From assembly GCA_002706085.1 (NCBI GenBank), contig PAJO01000027.1:19528-71133 (forward strand): a stretch of DNA of 51,606 bases, written 5' to 3'. Made by a program: the position numbers and the translations under genes. Shown here in pieces: positions 1-8,222 of the stretch (position 1 is its first letter; every line of letters begins with the position of its first letter). The notes below the pieces were generated by a model that worked only from the letters and a program-made list of their open reading frames with translations, had not been told where the DNA came from and did not search any database. The DNA comes from Alcanivoracaceae bacterium (lineage in GTDB: Bacteria; Pseudomonadota; Gammaproteobacteria; Pseudomonadales; Alcanivoracaceae).

Positions 1-1031
1 TTGTTGCGGACAATGCTGATGACGCGGGTATCGTGCTCGCTGGCACTGCCAGCCGGGATAATTTCCAGATTGACCTTGGTGCCCTTGGGGCCACGAATCT
101 GGTCGACCACTTCATCCAGACGCAGACCAATCACGGGGGCGGGCTCTTCGTCTTCCTGGCCCACCCCCACAATGCGGTCGGCAGGCTTCAGCTGGCCACT
201 CTTGGCGGCAGGGCCGGCCGGCACCAGACGGACCACTTTGGTATAGCCATCTTCGTATTGCAGCACGGCACCAATGCCCTCGAGGGAGCGGCTCATGCTG
301 ATATCGAAGTTCTCTGAGTTATGCGGGGTGAAATAGGTGGTGTGTGGATCAAAGGTCTGTGTCAGCGCATTCATGTAGACCTGAAAGACATCTTCCGGCG
401 TGTTCTGGCGAATGCGTTTGAGCTGGCTTTCATAACGACGGGTAAGGCGAGTCTTGATGTCCTCGTCTTCTGCTTCGTTAAGACGCATGGAAAGCACGGC
501 ATTCTTGAACTGTCGCAGCCAGATATCATCCAGCGCGGCCATGTCCTTGGCCCAGGCGGCATCTTCACGGCTTACCTGAACCACGTCTTCGCCTTCAAAG
601 TCGAGATTGTCCAGATCCTTGTCGACCATGGCCAGCATGCCTTCGAGACGAGATTCAAGGCGGCTTTGAAAACGATTAAAGATGGTATAGCCGGCTTCCA
701 GCCCCCCTTTACGTAGCTGGTCGTCCAGGCTGTCACGGTATTTTTCGAACTCGTCGATATCAGACTGCACGAAGTACAAACGATTGGGGTCGAGATCCTT
801 GAGATATTGATCAAGGACCTTGCTGGACAGGGCATCATTGAAGTCCAGGCGCCGGTAGTGGTACTTGAGCTTGTCAGCGATTTCTTCGGCAGCATCAATC
901 TGCTCATCGGTGGGCTTCAGCTTGCCCTCGACCGGCGCGGGATCGTTGCGCAGGGCGCCTACCGATTGAAGCGCACCACCCAGTAGCAGGACAGCCAGTG
1001 CGACGGGAAACAGCTTGCGGAATTGAACCAT
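1..1031 (-). CDS. prc: Tail-specific (C-terminal processing) periplasmic protease Prc, N-terminal part; C-terminus beyond window
   Basis: The frame is open from an ATG at 1031 to the window edge, giving about 343 residues. It starts with a Sec signal peptide (MVQFRKLFPVALAVLLLGGA). Next comes the helical N-terminal region of the Prc/Tsp family (LKYHYRRLDFND, LDPNRLYFVQSDIDEF, FDPHTTYFTPHNSENF). A PDZ domain begins at about residue 245 (LEGIGAVLQYEDGYTKVVRL, then VPAGPAAKSGQLKPADRIVG). The Ser/Lys catalytic domain would lie past the window start and cannot be checked. Family knowledge: Prc is a periplasmic serine protease that trims or degrades proteins with nonpolar C-termini and takes part in cell-wall hydrolase turnover. 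It is transcribed away from the SpmAB-like gene across a 164-bp gap. Identity is secure; activity cannot be judged from this fragment. Confidence 0.93.
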   Translation of the reverse strand, partial: MVQFRKLFPVALAVLLLGGALQSVGALRNDPAPVEGKLKPTDEQIDAAEEIADKLKYHYRRLDFNDALSSKVLDQYLKDLDPNRLYFVQSDIDEFEKYRDSLDDQLRKGGLEAGYTIFNRFQSRLESRLEGMLAMVDKDLDNLDFEGEDVVQVSREDAAWAKDMAALDDIWLRQFKNAVLSMRLNEAEDEDIKTRLTRRYESQLKRIRQNTPEDVFQVYMNALTQTFDPHTTYFTPHNSENFDISMSRSLEGIGAVLQYEDGYTKVVRLVPAGPAAKSGQLKPADRIVGVGQEDEEPAPVIGLRLDEVVDQIRGPKGTKVNLEIIPAGSASEHDTRVISIVRN

Positions 1032-1195
1032 GCGTTTTCTCAACGGTTAATCCGTGGTTTGATGACTTTTCCGCAACCGGGCGTTGCTGTATTGCGGAGC
1101 CGGATCTTGACGATACCAGACTTTGGTGTACAGAAAGTCGCCAACACACTAATTTTCATACATTTATACATAGACCCTAGCGCACGGGGGAAGGT

Positions 1196-2419
1196 TTGCA
1201 CAGACTCTTTAGCCTGTTTTTCCTAACGGGTATCGCCGGGGCGGTAATTCAGCTCATTTCCGGAGATATGGAGGCGCCAGGGCGTCTTGTCAATGCTCTC
1301 TGGCAGGCAGCGGATCTGGCCGTGGAGGTGTCGCTCGGCCTGATCGGGGTGCTGGCCCTGTGGAGTGGCCTGTTTCGTCTGGCGGAGGCGAGCCGGCTTG
1401 CCGATCAACTTTCCAGCCGGATCAGTCCGGTATTTCGCCGTCTTATGCCAGAGATTGAGCGCAACCCTGCCGCGACCGCACCAGTCTCCATGAATCTCGC
1501 CGCCAACATGCTGGGGCTGGATAACGCCGCGACCCCTCTTGGCCTGAAGGCCATGGAGCAACTCCAAAAGACCAATCGTCAGCCCGCCGTAGCCAGTGAC
1601 AGCATGATCATGTTCCTGGTGCTGAACACCTCTTCGGTCACGCTGGTACCGGTGACGGTGCTGCTGTTCAGGGCGCAACAGGGAGCCGCGGATCCTGCTG
1701 CGGTCTACCTTCCCTTGCTGATGGCGACCACCATTTCGACCTTTGCCGGTGTCTGGCTGACCGCAAGACTTCAGCGCATTCCGCTGAGAGATCCGGTATT
1801 ACTCGGGGTTGCAGGCGTCTGGATCGGCCTGTTGGCCTTGCTTGGGGTGGTGGTCTGGCAGTCCCCGCCGGAACTGGCCAATACATTATCAAGCCTGCTG
1901 GGTAACGGCATATTACTGTTGGTGCTGCTGGGCTTTTTTGTCGCCGCCTGGCGTACCCGTGTGGATAGCTACGATGTCTTTGTGGAAGGGGCGAAAGACG
2001 GCTTCACCACGGCGGTCCGACTGATTCCCTACCTGGTGGCCATGTTGGCCGCCATTGCCATGCTGCGTGCCGGTGGTGTGCTTGAACTGCTGTTCAATGG
2101 CATCCGTTTCGGGGTGGGCGCACTCGGACTGGATACCCGCTTTGTGGATGCCTTGCCCGTGGCCTTGTTGAAGCCGTTGAGTGGCTCCGGTGCCAGAGCG
2201 GCCATGATTGATGTCATGCAAACCCATGGCGTTGATTCTCTGGCGGGCAGAATGGCGGCGGTGATGCAGGGCTCCACCGAAACCACGTTTTATGTCCTTG
2301 CCGTGTATTTCGGCAGCGTGGGAATCCGGGATTTCCGTTACGCACTCTGGTGTGGGTTGTTTGCCGATGCAGCAGGCCTGCTTGCCGCTATCCTTATCAG
2401 CTATGCGTTCTGGGGGTAA
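1196..2419 (+). CDS. SpmA-SpmB-like nucleoside-recognition (Gate domain) membrane protein
   Basis: 407 residues, strongly hydrophobic with about ten membrane segments. Two Gate-type halves are visible: the first has the polar stretch NPAATAPVSMNLAANMLGLD and the second has KPLSGSGARAAMIDVMQTHG and the motif GSTETTFYVLAVYFGSVGI. This is the layout of fused spore-maturation proteins A and B, which occur in many non-sporulating proteobacteria. The substrate is not known, and the Bacillus spore role should not be transferred. I chose the TTG at 1196 because GGGGAAGG sits directly upstream; no in-frame ATG gives a better fit. Its last 23 bases overlap the end of the convergent AlkB-like gene. Confidence 0.8.
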   Translation: MHRLFSLFFLTGIAGAVIQLISGDMEAPGRLVNALWQAADLAVEVSLGLIGVLALWSGLFRLAEASRLADQLSSRISPVFRRLMPEIERNPAATAPVSMNLAANMLGLDNAATPLGLKAMEQLQKTNRQPAVASDSMIMFLVLNTSSVTLVPVTVLLFRAQQGAADPAAVYLPLLMATTISTFAGVWLTARLQRIPLRDPVLLGVAGVWIGLLALLGVVVWQSPPELANTLSSLLGNGILLLVLLGFFVAAWRTRVDSYDVFVEGAKDGFTTAVRLIPYLVAMLAAIAMLRAGGVLELLFNGIRFGVGALGLDTRFVDALPVALLKPLSGSGARAAMIDVMQTHGVDSLAGRMAAVMQGSTETTFYVLAVYFGSVGIRDFRYALWCGLFADAAGLLAAILISYAFWG

Positions 2420-3026
2420 TCCACCTGAATGTCAGGTTAATCCGCGAGCCGTTGGCGTGTGCGCGGCGGGGCAGGGCATGGTGATAACGGTGTTGCACCG
2501 CCGGGCTCATCAGCAATAGGGAATTGTGGGGCAGAGTCAGCGACAGGCACTGGCGGCCGGCGGGTTTTGGCCGAAACACAAAGTCTCGGGGCTCGCCGAG
2601 ACTCAGTGACGCAATCCAGGGCTCAGGCCCCAGCTCGAGTTCGTCATCACTGTGATAGCCCATGGAGTCTTGTCCGTCACGGTACCAGTTGCATAACACG
2701 CTGTTGTAGTCATGCCGGGTCAGGTGTTCCACCTGCCGCAGGACGGGTTCCAGGCAATCCGGCCAGCCCTGGGCTTCTTCTTCAAGCCCCGAATACCGAT
2801 ACCGGATTCCGGCAGCGCCTTGCCAGCTTGTCAGTCTGGGCGTCAGGTGACGTTTGCCGTAAACCGTCACCGTGGGTTGTCGCCAGGGCAGCTGTTCACA
2901 GAGCCGCTCGAGCAATCCGTCGAGGAGCTCGGGTTGCAGGGCATCACGCCACAGCCACAGGGGGGCGTGTTCGTCCAGATGATAGGGCTCGACGTTGATA
3001 TCGGCATCGTTGACAGGGGTGCGCAT
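2397..3026 (-). CDS. AlkB-family 2-oxoglutarate/Fe(II)-dependent DNA/RNA dealkylation dioxygenase
   Basis: 209 residues, close to the usual size of short AlkB2-like enzymes. The iron ligands are visible as H125 and D127 in MGYHSDDE and a distal His in YHHALP (about 183). The 2-oxoglutarate-binding Arg pair lies in RINLTFR (195 and 201). The substrate-side NWYRDGQDSMGYH block also matches the family. Members oxidatively remove methyl groups such as 1-methyladenine and 3-methylcytosine from nucleic acid. The gene is convergent with the SpmAB-like gene, overlapping it by 23 bp, and divergent from corA with a 56-bp gap. The lesion range cannot be read from the sequence. Confidence 0.9.
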   Translation of the reverse strand: MRTPVNDADINVEPYHLDEHAPLWLWRDALQPELLDGLLERLCEQLPWRQPTVTVYGKRHLTPRLTSWQGAAGIRYRYSGLEEEAQGWPDCLEPVLRQVEHLTRHDYNSVLCNWYRDGQDSMGYHSDDELELGPEPWIASLSLGEPRDFVFRPKPAGRQCLSLTLPHNSLLLMSPAVQHRYHHALPRRAHANGSRINLTFRWITPRTHS

Positions 3027-3082
3027 GGTATCTTAGATATCGCTGCTGGCGTCTTGCCAGTGATGATGATCAGGGAGACATC

Positions 3083-4033
3083 ATGCTGCAAATTTATCGC
3101 ATTGAGAACGGTGTGCTGCGCGAGAAAGCCACCGACGACATACTGCCCGTGCTGGCCGAAGAAGCCAGCTGGATTGACCTTGAAGAGCCTGATGAGGCCG
3201 AGCGGAACCAGGTTCAGCAGTTCTTCAAGGATGAAATGCCAGACTCTGACGACATGGAAGAAATCGAGTCATCGGCACGCTATTTCAGTGACGAGCAGGG
3301 TCTGCATGTCCACTCGCTGTTTCTTTTCCAGTCCGAGGGCAGGGTGCGCACCTCCACCGTCGCCTTCGTCGTTCAGGCTGAACGTCTGCTTTCGTTTCGG
3401 GATACCAAGCTGGCAGATTTTCGCCTGCTGAGGCTGCGAATTCGCCGGGGCTGGGTCAAGGTCAAACAGCCGATGGATATCCTGCTGAGCATCCTCGACC
3501 AAAAGGTGGAGAACCTTGCCGATGCCATTGAAGACGTGCACCGGGATCTGGAGCAGGTTGGCTACAGTGTGCTGGAGGAAGAAAACGGCGAGCTGGATCA
3601 GGACATCGAGCGACTGGCACGGCTGGAGGATACCAACGGGAAAATCCGTTTGTGCCTGATGGATACCCAACGTTCGATTTCATTCATCCAACGTTATGTC
3701 CGTGCCGACAAGCAGAGTCGACGCACCTGCGCCGAGATCCAGCATGATCTCGATACCCTGATGTCGCACACCACCTTCCTGTTCGACAAGATCAACTTCC
3801 TGATGGATGCCGCCCAGGGCTTTATCAACATCCAGCAGAACCAGATCATCAAGATCTTTTCCATTGCCGCAGTGGTGTTTCTGCCGCCGACGATGATTGC
3901 CAGCATCTACGGCATGAATTTCCAGTTGATGCCCGAGCTCGCACTCGATTTCGGTTATCCCATGGCGATCGGGCTGATGATTCTCTCGGGGATGGCGCCG
4001 TATTGGTATTTCAAGCGGAAGGGGTGGCTGTGA
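3083..4033 (+). CDS. corA: CorA-type magnesium/divalent cation channel
   Basis: 316 residues. The N-terminal two thirds form a soluble acidic cytoplasmic domain, followed by a long helix (about 150-240) and two C-terminal membrane helices. The family signature GMN is present as SIYGMNFQ just before the last helix, and the C-terminus is basic (YFKRKGWL), as in CorA. Known role: pentameric Mg2+ uptake channel gated by cytoplasmic Mg2+. The ATG at 3083 has a GGGAGA ribosome-binding site. No riboswitch-like leader is visible in the short upstream gap. Confidence 0.93.
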   Translation: MLQIYRIENGVLREKATDDILPVLAEEASWIDLEEPDEAERNQVQQFFKDEMPDSDDMEEIESSARYFSDEQGLHVHSLFLFQSEGRVRTSTVAFVVQAERLLSFRDTKLADFRLLRLRIRRGWVKVKQPMDILLSILDQKVENLADAIEDVHRDLEQVGYSVLEEENGELDQDIERLARLEDTNGKIRLCLMDTQRSISFIQRYVRADKQSRRTCAEIQHDLDTLMSHTTFLFDKINFLMDAAQGFINIQQNQIIKIFSIAAVVFLPPTMIASIYGMNFQLMPELALDFGYPMAIGLMILSGMAPYWYFKRKGWL

Positions 4034-4038
4034 AGAGC

Positions 4039-4068
4039 AGTGAATAGTTAACAGTGAATAGTGAATAG
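4039..4068 (+). repeat. Three overlapping copies of AGTGAATAG downstream of corA
   Basis: AGTGAATAG occurs at 4039-4047, 4053-4061 and 4060-4068, in the 217-bp gap between corA and the convergent MBL gene. A related TTGAATAGTTAGTGA follows near 4182. No further gene, clear terminator or other structure is seen in this gap. It looks like a simple intergenic repeat and no function is claimed. Confidence 0.6.
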
Positions 4069-4250
4069 CGGGAAACATTGCGTCGCGGGTCGGGATGGAA
4101 GGTTTCAGCTGCGGCAGGAGGGTGTTTTACGGTAGGGGAGCCACCCTTGTGGGCCATGAGCTGGCGGCCTGTCGGCTGATTGAATAGTTAGTGATTCGAC
4201 TAAATGCGAAAACTCCTCATGTCTGTGGGGGCTTTGTCTCTCTTTCCTCG

Positions 4251-5087
4251 TTACTCGCTTCTTTGCCAGCCGGATTCTGTTTCACGGGCCTTGCCGTCTT
4301 CGGCCAGTTTGATCAGGTGGGCGTGGAGGGAGAATTGGGCGACGCCGTGGAGAAAGACCGGTACGTCGTCGTAGACGGCTTTGACCAGTTCTGCCAGTGG
4401 AGACGGGGAGGGGGGGAGCTTGTCGTACACTTTGTCTTCGCGCTTCTGGCGATGAGCCAGGGTCTGCGCCAAAGACTCGTCGGGGTTGGCGATAACATCG
4501 CCGTGCCCCGGAGCCATCAGGGTGATGCCCCGGCCCATGAGTTTTTTCAAAGACGCAAAATACGCCTGCATGGAGCCGGAGGGCGGGGCGATGACCACGG
4601 TGGACCCCTGAATCAGGTGATCACCAGTGAACAATAGCCCTTCATCGGTGAGATAGCACAGATGGTTGTTCACGTGTCCCGGGGTCTCAATCACCGATAA
4701 ACCCACACCGCCGCAATCGACCACATCCCCTTCGCGTAAAACCTGATCCGCTTGCCAGGTCTCGTCTTGCAAACCGTCATCGGGGACAAAGGGGCCAAGG
4801 CAACGCGCCCCGGTGGCGGCCACGATGGCGAGGGCGCCGGGGGAATGATCCCGGTGAGTATGGGTCACGATGACCTGGTTGATGGGTTTGCCCAATTCAC
4901 GGGCCGCTGCCAGCAAGGCCTTCAGGTGTTCCTGATCCACGGGGCCGGGATCAATCACCGTGAGCGCATCACGCCCATACAGGTAGCTGTTGGTGCCGGG
5001 CCCGGTCATCATGCCGGGGTTACGGCCCAATACGCGCCAGGTATGTTCACCGATGGGGGTGGGATTGCCCGGGATCAGAGAGGCCAT
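4251..5087 (-). CDS. Metallo-beta-lactamase-fold hydrolase (LACTB2/glyoxalase-II-like)
   Basis: 278 residues. The zinc motif HxHxDH is VTHTHRDHSPGA (H76, H78, D80, H81). Further metal ligands are in ETPGHVNNHLCY, FTGDHLIQG and APGHGDV. The C-terminal about 70 residues (HRQKREDKVYDKL onward) resemble the small winged-helix tail of LACTB2-like proteins, which include nucleases and thioester hydrolases. The substrate is therefore open. The gene lies alone, leftward, between corA and a small membrane protein. Confidence 0.85.
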   Translation of the reverse strand: MASLIPGNPTPIGEHTWRVLGRNPGMMTGPGTNSYLYGRDALTVIDPGPVDQEHLKALLAAARELGKPINQVIVTHTHRDHSPGALAIVAATGARCLGPFVPDDGLQDETWQADQVLREGDVVDCGGVGLSVIETPGHVNNHLCYLTDEGLLFTGDHLIQGSTVVIAPPSGSMQAYFASLKKLMGRGITLMAPGHGDVIANPDESLAQTLAHRQKREDKVYDKLPPSPSPLAELVKAVYDDVPVFLHGVAQFSLHAHLIKLAEDGKARETESGWQRSE

Positions 5088-5150
5088 ACAGACTCCAGGG
5101 TGTCAGGAACGCGAATTGTGACGATTCTCACACCATCTTGCCAGTATTGC

Positions 5151-5633
5151 TCAGCGCGAAGACGGATAAACCAGCCGTGCAACTGGCCGTAACTGCCAGC
5201 GATCAACGGTTTCCTGGTCAGGTGGATGCCGGCTAACCACTGCAAACGGGTACTGCCGGCCGGCAGGAACGTACATCTGCAGACGTTGCTGTTCCTGATA
5301 CACCACCCGGCACTCACCCTCGGTCGGGCAATCCAGGGCCTGTATCTGCACATCAACGGCAGCGAGGTCCAGTTCGCCGGCGTTGGTCAGTGTGCCGCTG
5401 AGGCGCACGCCTGATTCTGACTGACGAATATCACTAACCGCCACCTCAAGCCCTTCCGGTGCCAGCAGAACCTGGTCGTTGGCGCTTTCCCGAAACATGC
5501 CATACAGCAGGCCACTCAGACCAACAACCACTGCTACCACGGTTATCAGAAAGGCTCGCCGGCCCCATTGCCAGCTGCCCCAAAGCAGCACAATCACAGC
5601 GATAACCACGGCAAATAGCAGTAATAGGCGCAT
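5151..5633 (-). CDS. Small membrane-anchored protein with an extracytoplasmic beta-sandwich-like domain
   Basis: 160 residues. Two membrane helices lie at about 1-19 and 27-48, followed by a periplasmic part with alternating beta pattern (VRLSGTLTNAGELDLAAVDV). This resembles FxLYD/DUF-type carbohydrate-free beta domains that follow a membrane anchor. A Cys pair (CPTEGEC) may form a disulfide. I do not recognise a named family and assign no function. It is divergent from yaaA with a 73-bp gap. Confidence 0.65.
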   Translation of the reverse strand: MRLLLLFAVVIAVIVLLWGSWQWGRRAFLITVVAVVVGLSGLLYGMFRESANDQVLLAPEGLEVAVSDIRQSESGVRLSGTLTNAGELDLAAVDVQIQALDCPTEGECRVVYQEQQRLQMYVPAGRQYPFAVVSRHPPDQETVDRWQLRPVARLVYPSSR

Positions 5634-5706
5634 TTATCCTCCAGAATGCAGACCTTCGTTCCTCTGATTCATATAATTCCCACAGCGACATGTAAAGGAG
5701 AAGGTC

Positions 5707-6480
5707 ATGCTGATTGTGGTTTCCCCGGCAAAAACCCTGGATTACGAAAGTCCGTTGCCGGCACTCAAGACGACCCAGCCGCGCTTGCTGGACGACAGTG
5801 AAGTGCTGATTGAACGCGCCAGAGCGCTTTCTCCGGCGGATGTGGGAAGCCTGATGAAGGTCAGTGACAAAATCGCTCATCTCAATGTGGAGCGCTTCGC
5901 CCAATGGCAACGTCCGTTCAACAAGAAGAATGCCCGCCCGGCGGCATTTGCCTTCAAGGGCGATGTCTACACGGGGCTTGAGATTGAAACCTTTACCGAC
6001 AAGCAGCTGGAACGTGCCCAGGATTCGTTTCGGATGCTGTCTGGTCTCTACGGCGTGCTTCGCCCCCTGGATCTGATGCAGCCCTATCGTCTGGAGATGG
6101 GAACACGTCTGGACAACGCCCGCGGCAAAGATCTCTACGCATTCTGGGGCGATATTATTACCGATCAGCTGAACCGGGACATGAAAGCCCTGAAAACTGA
6201 TGTGCTGGTCAACCTTGCATCCAACGAGTATTTCAAATCGGTCAACAAGAAAGCCTTGAACGGGCGAATCGTGGAGCCGGTCTTTCAGGATGAGAAGAAC
6301 GGAAAATACAAGGTCATCAGCTTTTACGCGAAAAAAGCGCGCGGCATGATGGCCGCCTGGATCCTCAAGAAGGGCATCAAGGACCCGGGCAAGCTGGTCA
6401 ATTTCGATGTGGCAGGCTATCGCTACAGCGAGGCAGACTCAACCGCAGACAAACCGGTATTCCGCAGGGCAGAACAGTAG
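5707..6480 (+). CDS. yaaA: YaaA-family peroxide stress resistance protein
   Basis: 257 residues, the normal YaaA length. It opens with the family signature MLIVVSPAKTLDYESPL and contains GLYGVLRPLDLMQPYRLEMG and NLASNEYFKSVN. In E. coli, YaaA lowers free iron and limits Fenton damage during peroxide stress, and it has a DNA-binding fold. AAAGGAGAAGG precedes the ATG at good spacing. It ends in a hairpin shared with the convergent uspE. Confidence 0.95.
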   Translation: MLIVVSPAKTLDYESPLPALKTTQPRLLDDSEVLIERARALSPADVGSLMKVSDKIAHLNVERFAQWQRPFNKKNARPAAFAFKGDVYTGLEIETFTDKQLERAQDSFRMLSGLYGVLRPLDLMQPYRLEMGTRLDNARGKDLYAFWGDIITDQLNRDMKALKTDVLVNLASNEYFKSVNKKALNGRIVEPVFQDEKNGKYKVISFYAKKARGMMAAWILKKGIKDPGKLVNFDVAGYRYSEADSTADKPVFRRAEQ

Positions 6481-6489
6481 TCCCTGTCC

Positions 6490-6515
6490 CCGGTGCCATA
6501 CCTGCATGGCACCGG
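6490..6515. terminator. Bidirectional terminator between yaaA and uspE
   Basis: CCGGTGCCAT (6490-6499) pairs perfectly with ATGGCACCGG (6506-6515) over a 6-base loop. It lies exactly between the stops of two converging genes. The T tract is weak (TTATT on the plus side). Confidence 0.75.
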
Positions 6516-7433
6516 TTATTCCACCCAGGGGGATTCGAACCGGTCAGGTTTGATGACCAGCACATCACTTCTGGCTCGGGTAATCACGGTTTCTGCCGTT
6601 GACCCGAGCAGCATTCGCTCGGCCAGATTGCGGCGCACCGTCCCCACCACCAACACATCGATCTGATTCGCTTCACAGTGCCGGGCAAGGGCATCGGCCA
6701 CTGGCCCTTCCAGCAGGCTAACAGACTCGCTGTCGAGGCCCTGTGACCGGGCGTATTCCAGGAATCGTTGTTGATGGTGCGTTTTGAGCGACTCAAGGGT
6801 CGCTGCATAGTCAGGCACCCCCTCAGCCACCAACATCACCAAGCTGTCATCCACACCATCCATCACATGGCACGCTTGCAGTTTGCCATTCAGTGATTGG
6901 GTGAGGGTGCGAGCCTGGGTGAGCAATGTGTTCGCCAGAGGCGCGGCATCATCATCCTGCTCACCGGGGTCCAGCGCGACCAGCCACTGCGGGGACTGCT
7001 GCCAAGCTTCGCTGTGTACACAAAGTACAGGGCAGGGGGCTTTTCGAATTAACTGCCAGTCCCTGGGGGTAAAAACGTGCCGCTTCAGCCCGCTTTCCTG
7101 GCTGGTATGCACAACCAGAAGGTCCGGTGAAAGGCGCAGAATTTCGGTGCGCAGGGCATCCATTTCGCGTCTCGCCCACACAATGGCGAGGGCAACAGGG
7201 TATTCACCAGCCAAGCCCTGAATGCGCTGACGCCAGGCATGGGTTATCTGGCTTTTGGCGGCATTGAAGCGTTCTTCATCCAGCCCGACGGCTCGGGCCA
7301 TGGGGCCGGAATAGGCATTCACCAAGACCGTCACAGAACTGCCAAGGCTGGCGGCCATGGCAAGGCCTTTGTCCAGCGCCGGTTGTGACGCTTTCAAGTC
7401 AGGATCAAGAATAACGAGCAGGTTGTGGCTCAC
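6516..7433 (-). CDS. uspE: Tandem universal stress protein, UspE-like
   Basis: 305 residues with two Usp domains, about 1-145 and 155-300. The second ends in the typical Usp block DVLVVGTVRRNLAERMLLGS followed by AETVITRARSDVLVI. The start ATG overlaps the anr stop as ATGA (7430-7433), so the two are translationally coupled. In E. coli and Pseudomonas, uspE also lies next to fnr/anr and supports survival in stress and low-oxygen states. The neighbour pair strengthens the call. It ends in the hairpin shared with yaaA. Confidence 0.9.
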   Translation of the reverse strand: MSHNLLVILDPDLKASQPALDKGLAMAASLGSSVTVLVNAYSGPMARAVGLDEERFNAAKSQITHAWRQRIQGLAGEYPVALAIVWARREMDALRTEILRLSPDLLVVHTSQESGLKRHVFTPRDWQLIRKAPCPVLCVHSEAWQQSPQWLVALDPGEQDDDAAPLANTLLTQARTLTQSLNGKLQACHVMDGVDDSLVMLVAEGVPDYAATLESLKTHHQQRFLEYARSQGLDSESVSLLEGPVADALARHCEANQIDVLVVGTVRRNLAERMLLGSTAETVITRARSDVLVIKPDRFESPWVE

Positions 7434-8152
7434 AAATGAATCTCCACGGTATCCGTGTCAGGGGCGTTGCCGCACAAGCTGGCACGATCGAGAATATCAA
7501 TGTCGCGCCCGGAAACCTGAAGCCAGCCTTTCTGCTGGAAGCGGGTAAAGATCCGGCTGACGGTTTCCACTGCGAGCCCAAGATAATTGGCAATGTCGTA
7601 ACGGGACATGGGCAAGCGGAAGGATTCACTGCTCAGGCCGCGCCGATGATGCCTGGCGGACAGGGAGAGCAGCAGCGAGGCCACACGGTCGTCTGCACTT
7701 TTCTTGCTTAACAACATGTGAAGTTCGCGGTCAGCACGGATTTCGTCACTCATCAGACTGAAAAAATGGTGCTGCAGGGTAGGAATCTGCTGTGACAGAT
7801 TTTCCAGCTGTGTGAAGGGAATCTCACAGACGGTTGCGGTTTCCAGTGCCTTGGCATTAGAGACATGATGTGCCGTGCTGATACCGTCCATGCCCAGCAC
7901 CTCTCCGGGCATATAGAAACCGGTAACCTGTTCCTCGCCATCCTGGCTAACAACATAGGTCTTGATCGCCCCGGAGCGCACAGCAAATACCGATTCGAAG
8001 CTGTCAGAAGCTCGGTACAGGTGCTCTCCTCGTTTGAGCGGGCGACCGCGGCGAATGATATTGTCGAGCTGATCCATTTGCGCGGGCGCGACAGCAAGCG
8101 GCAAGCAAACGGGGCTCAAGCTGCAATCATTACAGGAAACGTGTTGAGACAC
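7430..8152 (-). CDS. anr: FNR/ANR oxygen-sensing transcriptional regulator
   Basis: 240 residues. The four [4Fe-4S] cysteines are at C7, C10, C16 and C109. The C-x2-C-x5-C spacing and the 93-residue gap to the fourth Cys equal those of E. coli FNR. It has a cyclic-nucleotide-like sensor domain, a dimer helix, and a C-terminal Crp-type HTH with recognition helix VETVSRIFTRF (E196, S199, R200), which reads TTGAT half-sites. The start is GTG at 8152 with AAAGGA upstream. Two exact TTGAT-N4-ATCAA boxes in this window, before ccoN and hemN, are its likely targets. It overlaps uspE by 4 bp. Confidence 0.95.
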   Translation of the reverse strand: MSQHVSCNDCSLSPVCLPLAVAPAQMDQLDNIIRRGRPLKRGEHLYRASDSFESVFAVRSGAIKTYVVSQDGEEQVTGFYMPGEVLGMDGISTAHHVSNAKALETATVCEIPFTQLENLSQQIPTLQHHFFSLMSDEIRADRELHMLLSKKSADDRVASLLLSLSARHHRRGLSSESFRLPMSRYDIANYLGLAVETVSRIFTRFQQKGWLQVSGRDIDILDRASLCGNAPDTDTVEIHL

Positions 8153-8189
8153 GGTGACATCCTTTGTTCTGCGACAGACGGGTTCACGC

Positions 8190-8202
8190 GCGCGAAGCGC
8201 GG
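8190..8202. other. GC hairpin in the hemN-anr gap
   Basis: CGCGC-GAA-GCGCG at 8190-8202 is a perfect small stem-loop in the anr leader, downstream of the hemN stop codon's complement. It has no T tract. It could be an mRNA structure or a weak terminator. Confidence 0.35.
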
Positions 8203-8222
8203 AGCAAATGACTGACTCTGGT

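Noticed and set aside
4039-4068. AGTGAATAG repeats as a CRISPR or regulator array
   Set aside because: Only three overlapping 9-base copies with no spacers or dyad; a simple intergenic repeat.
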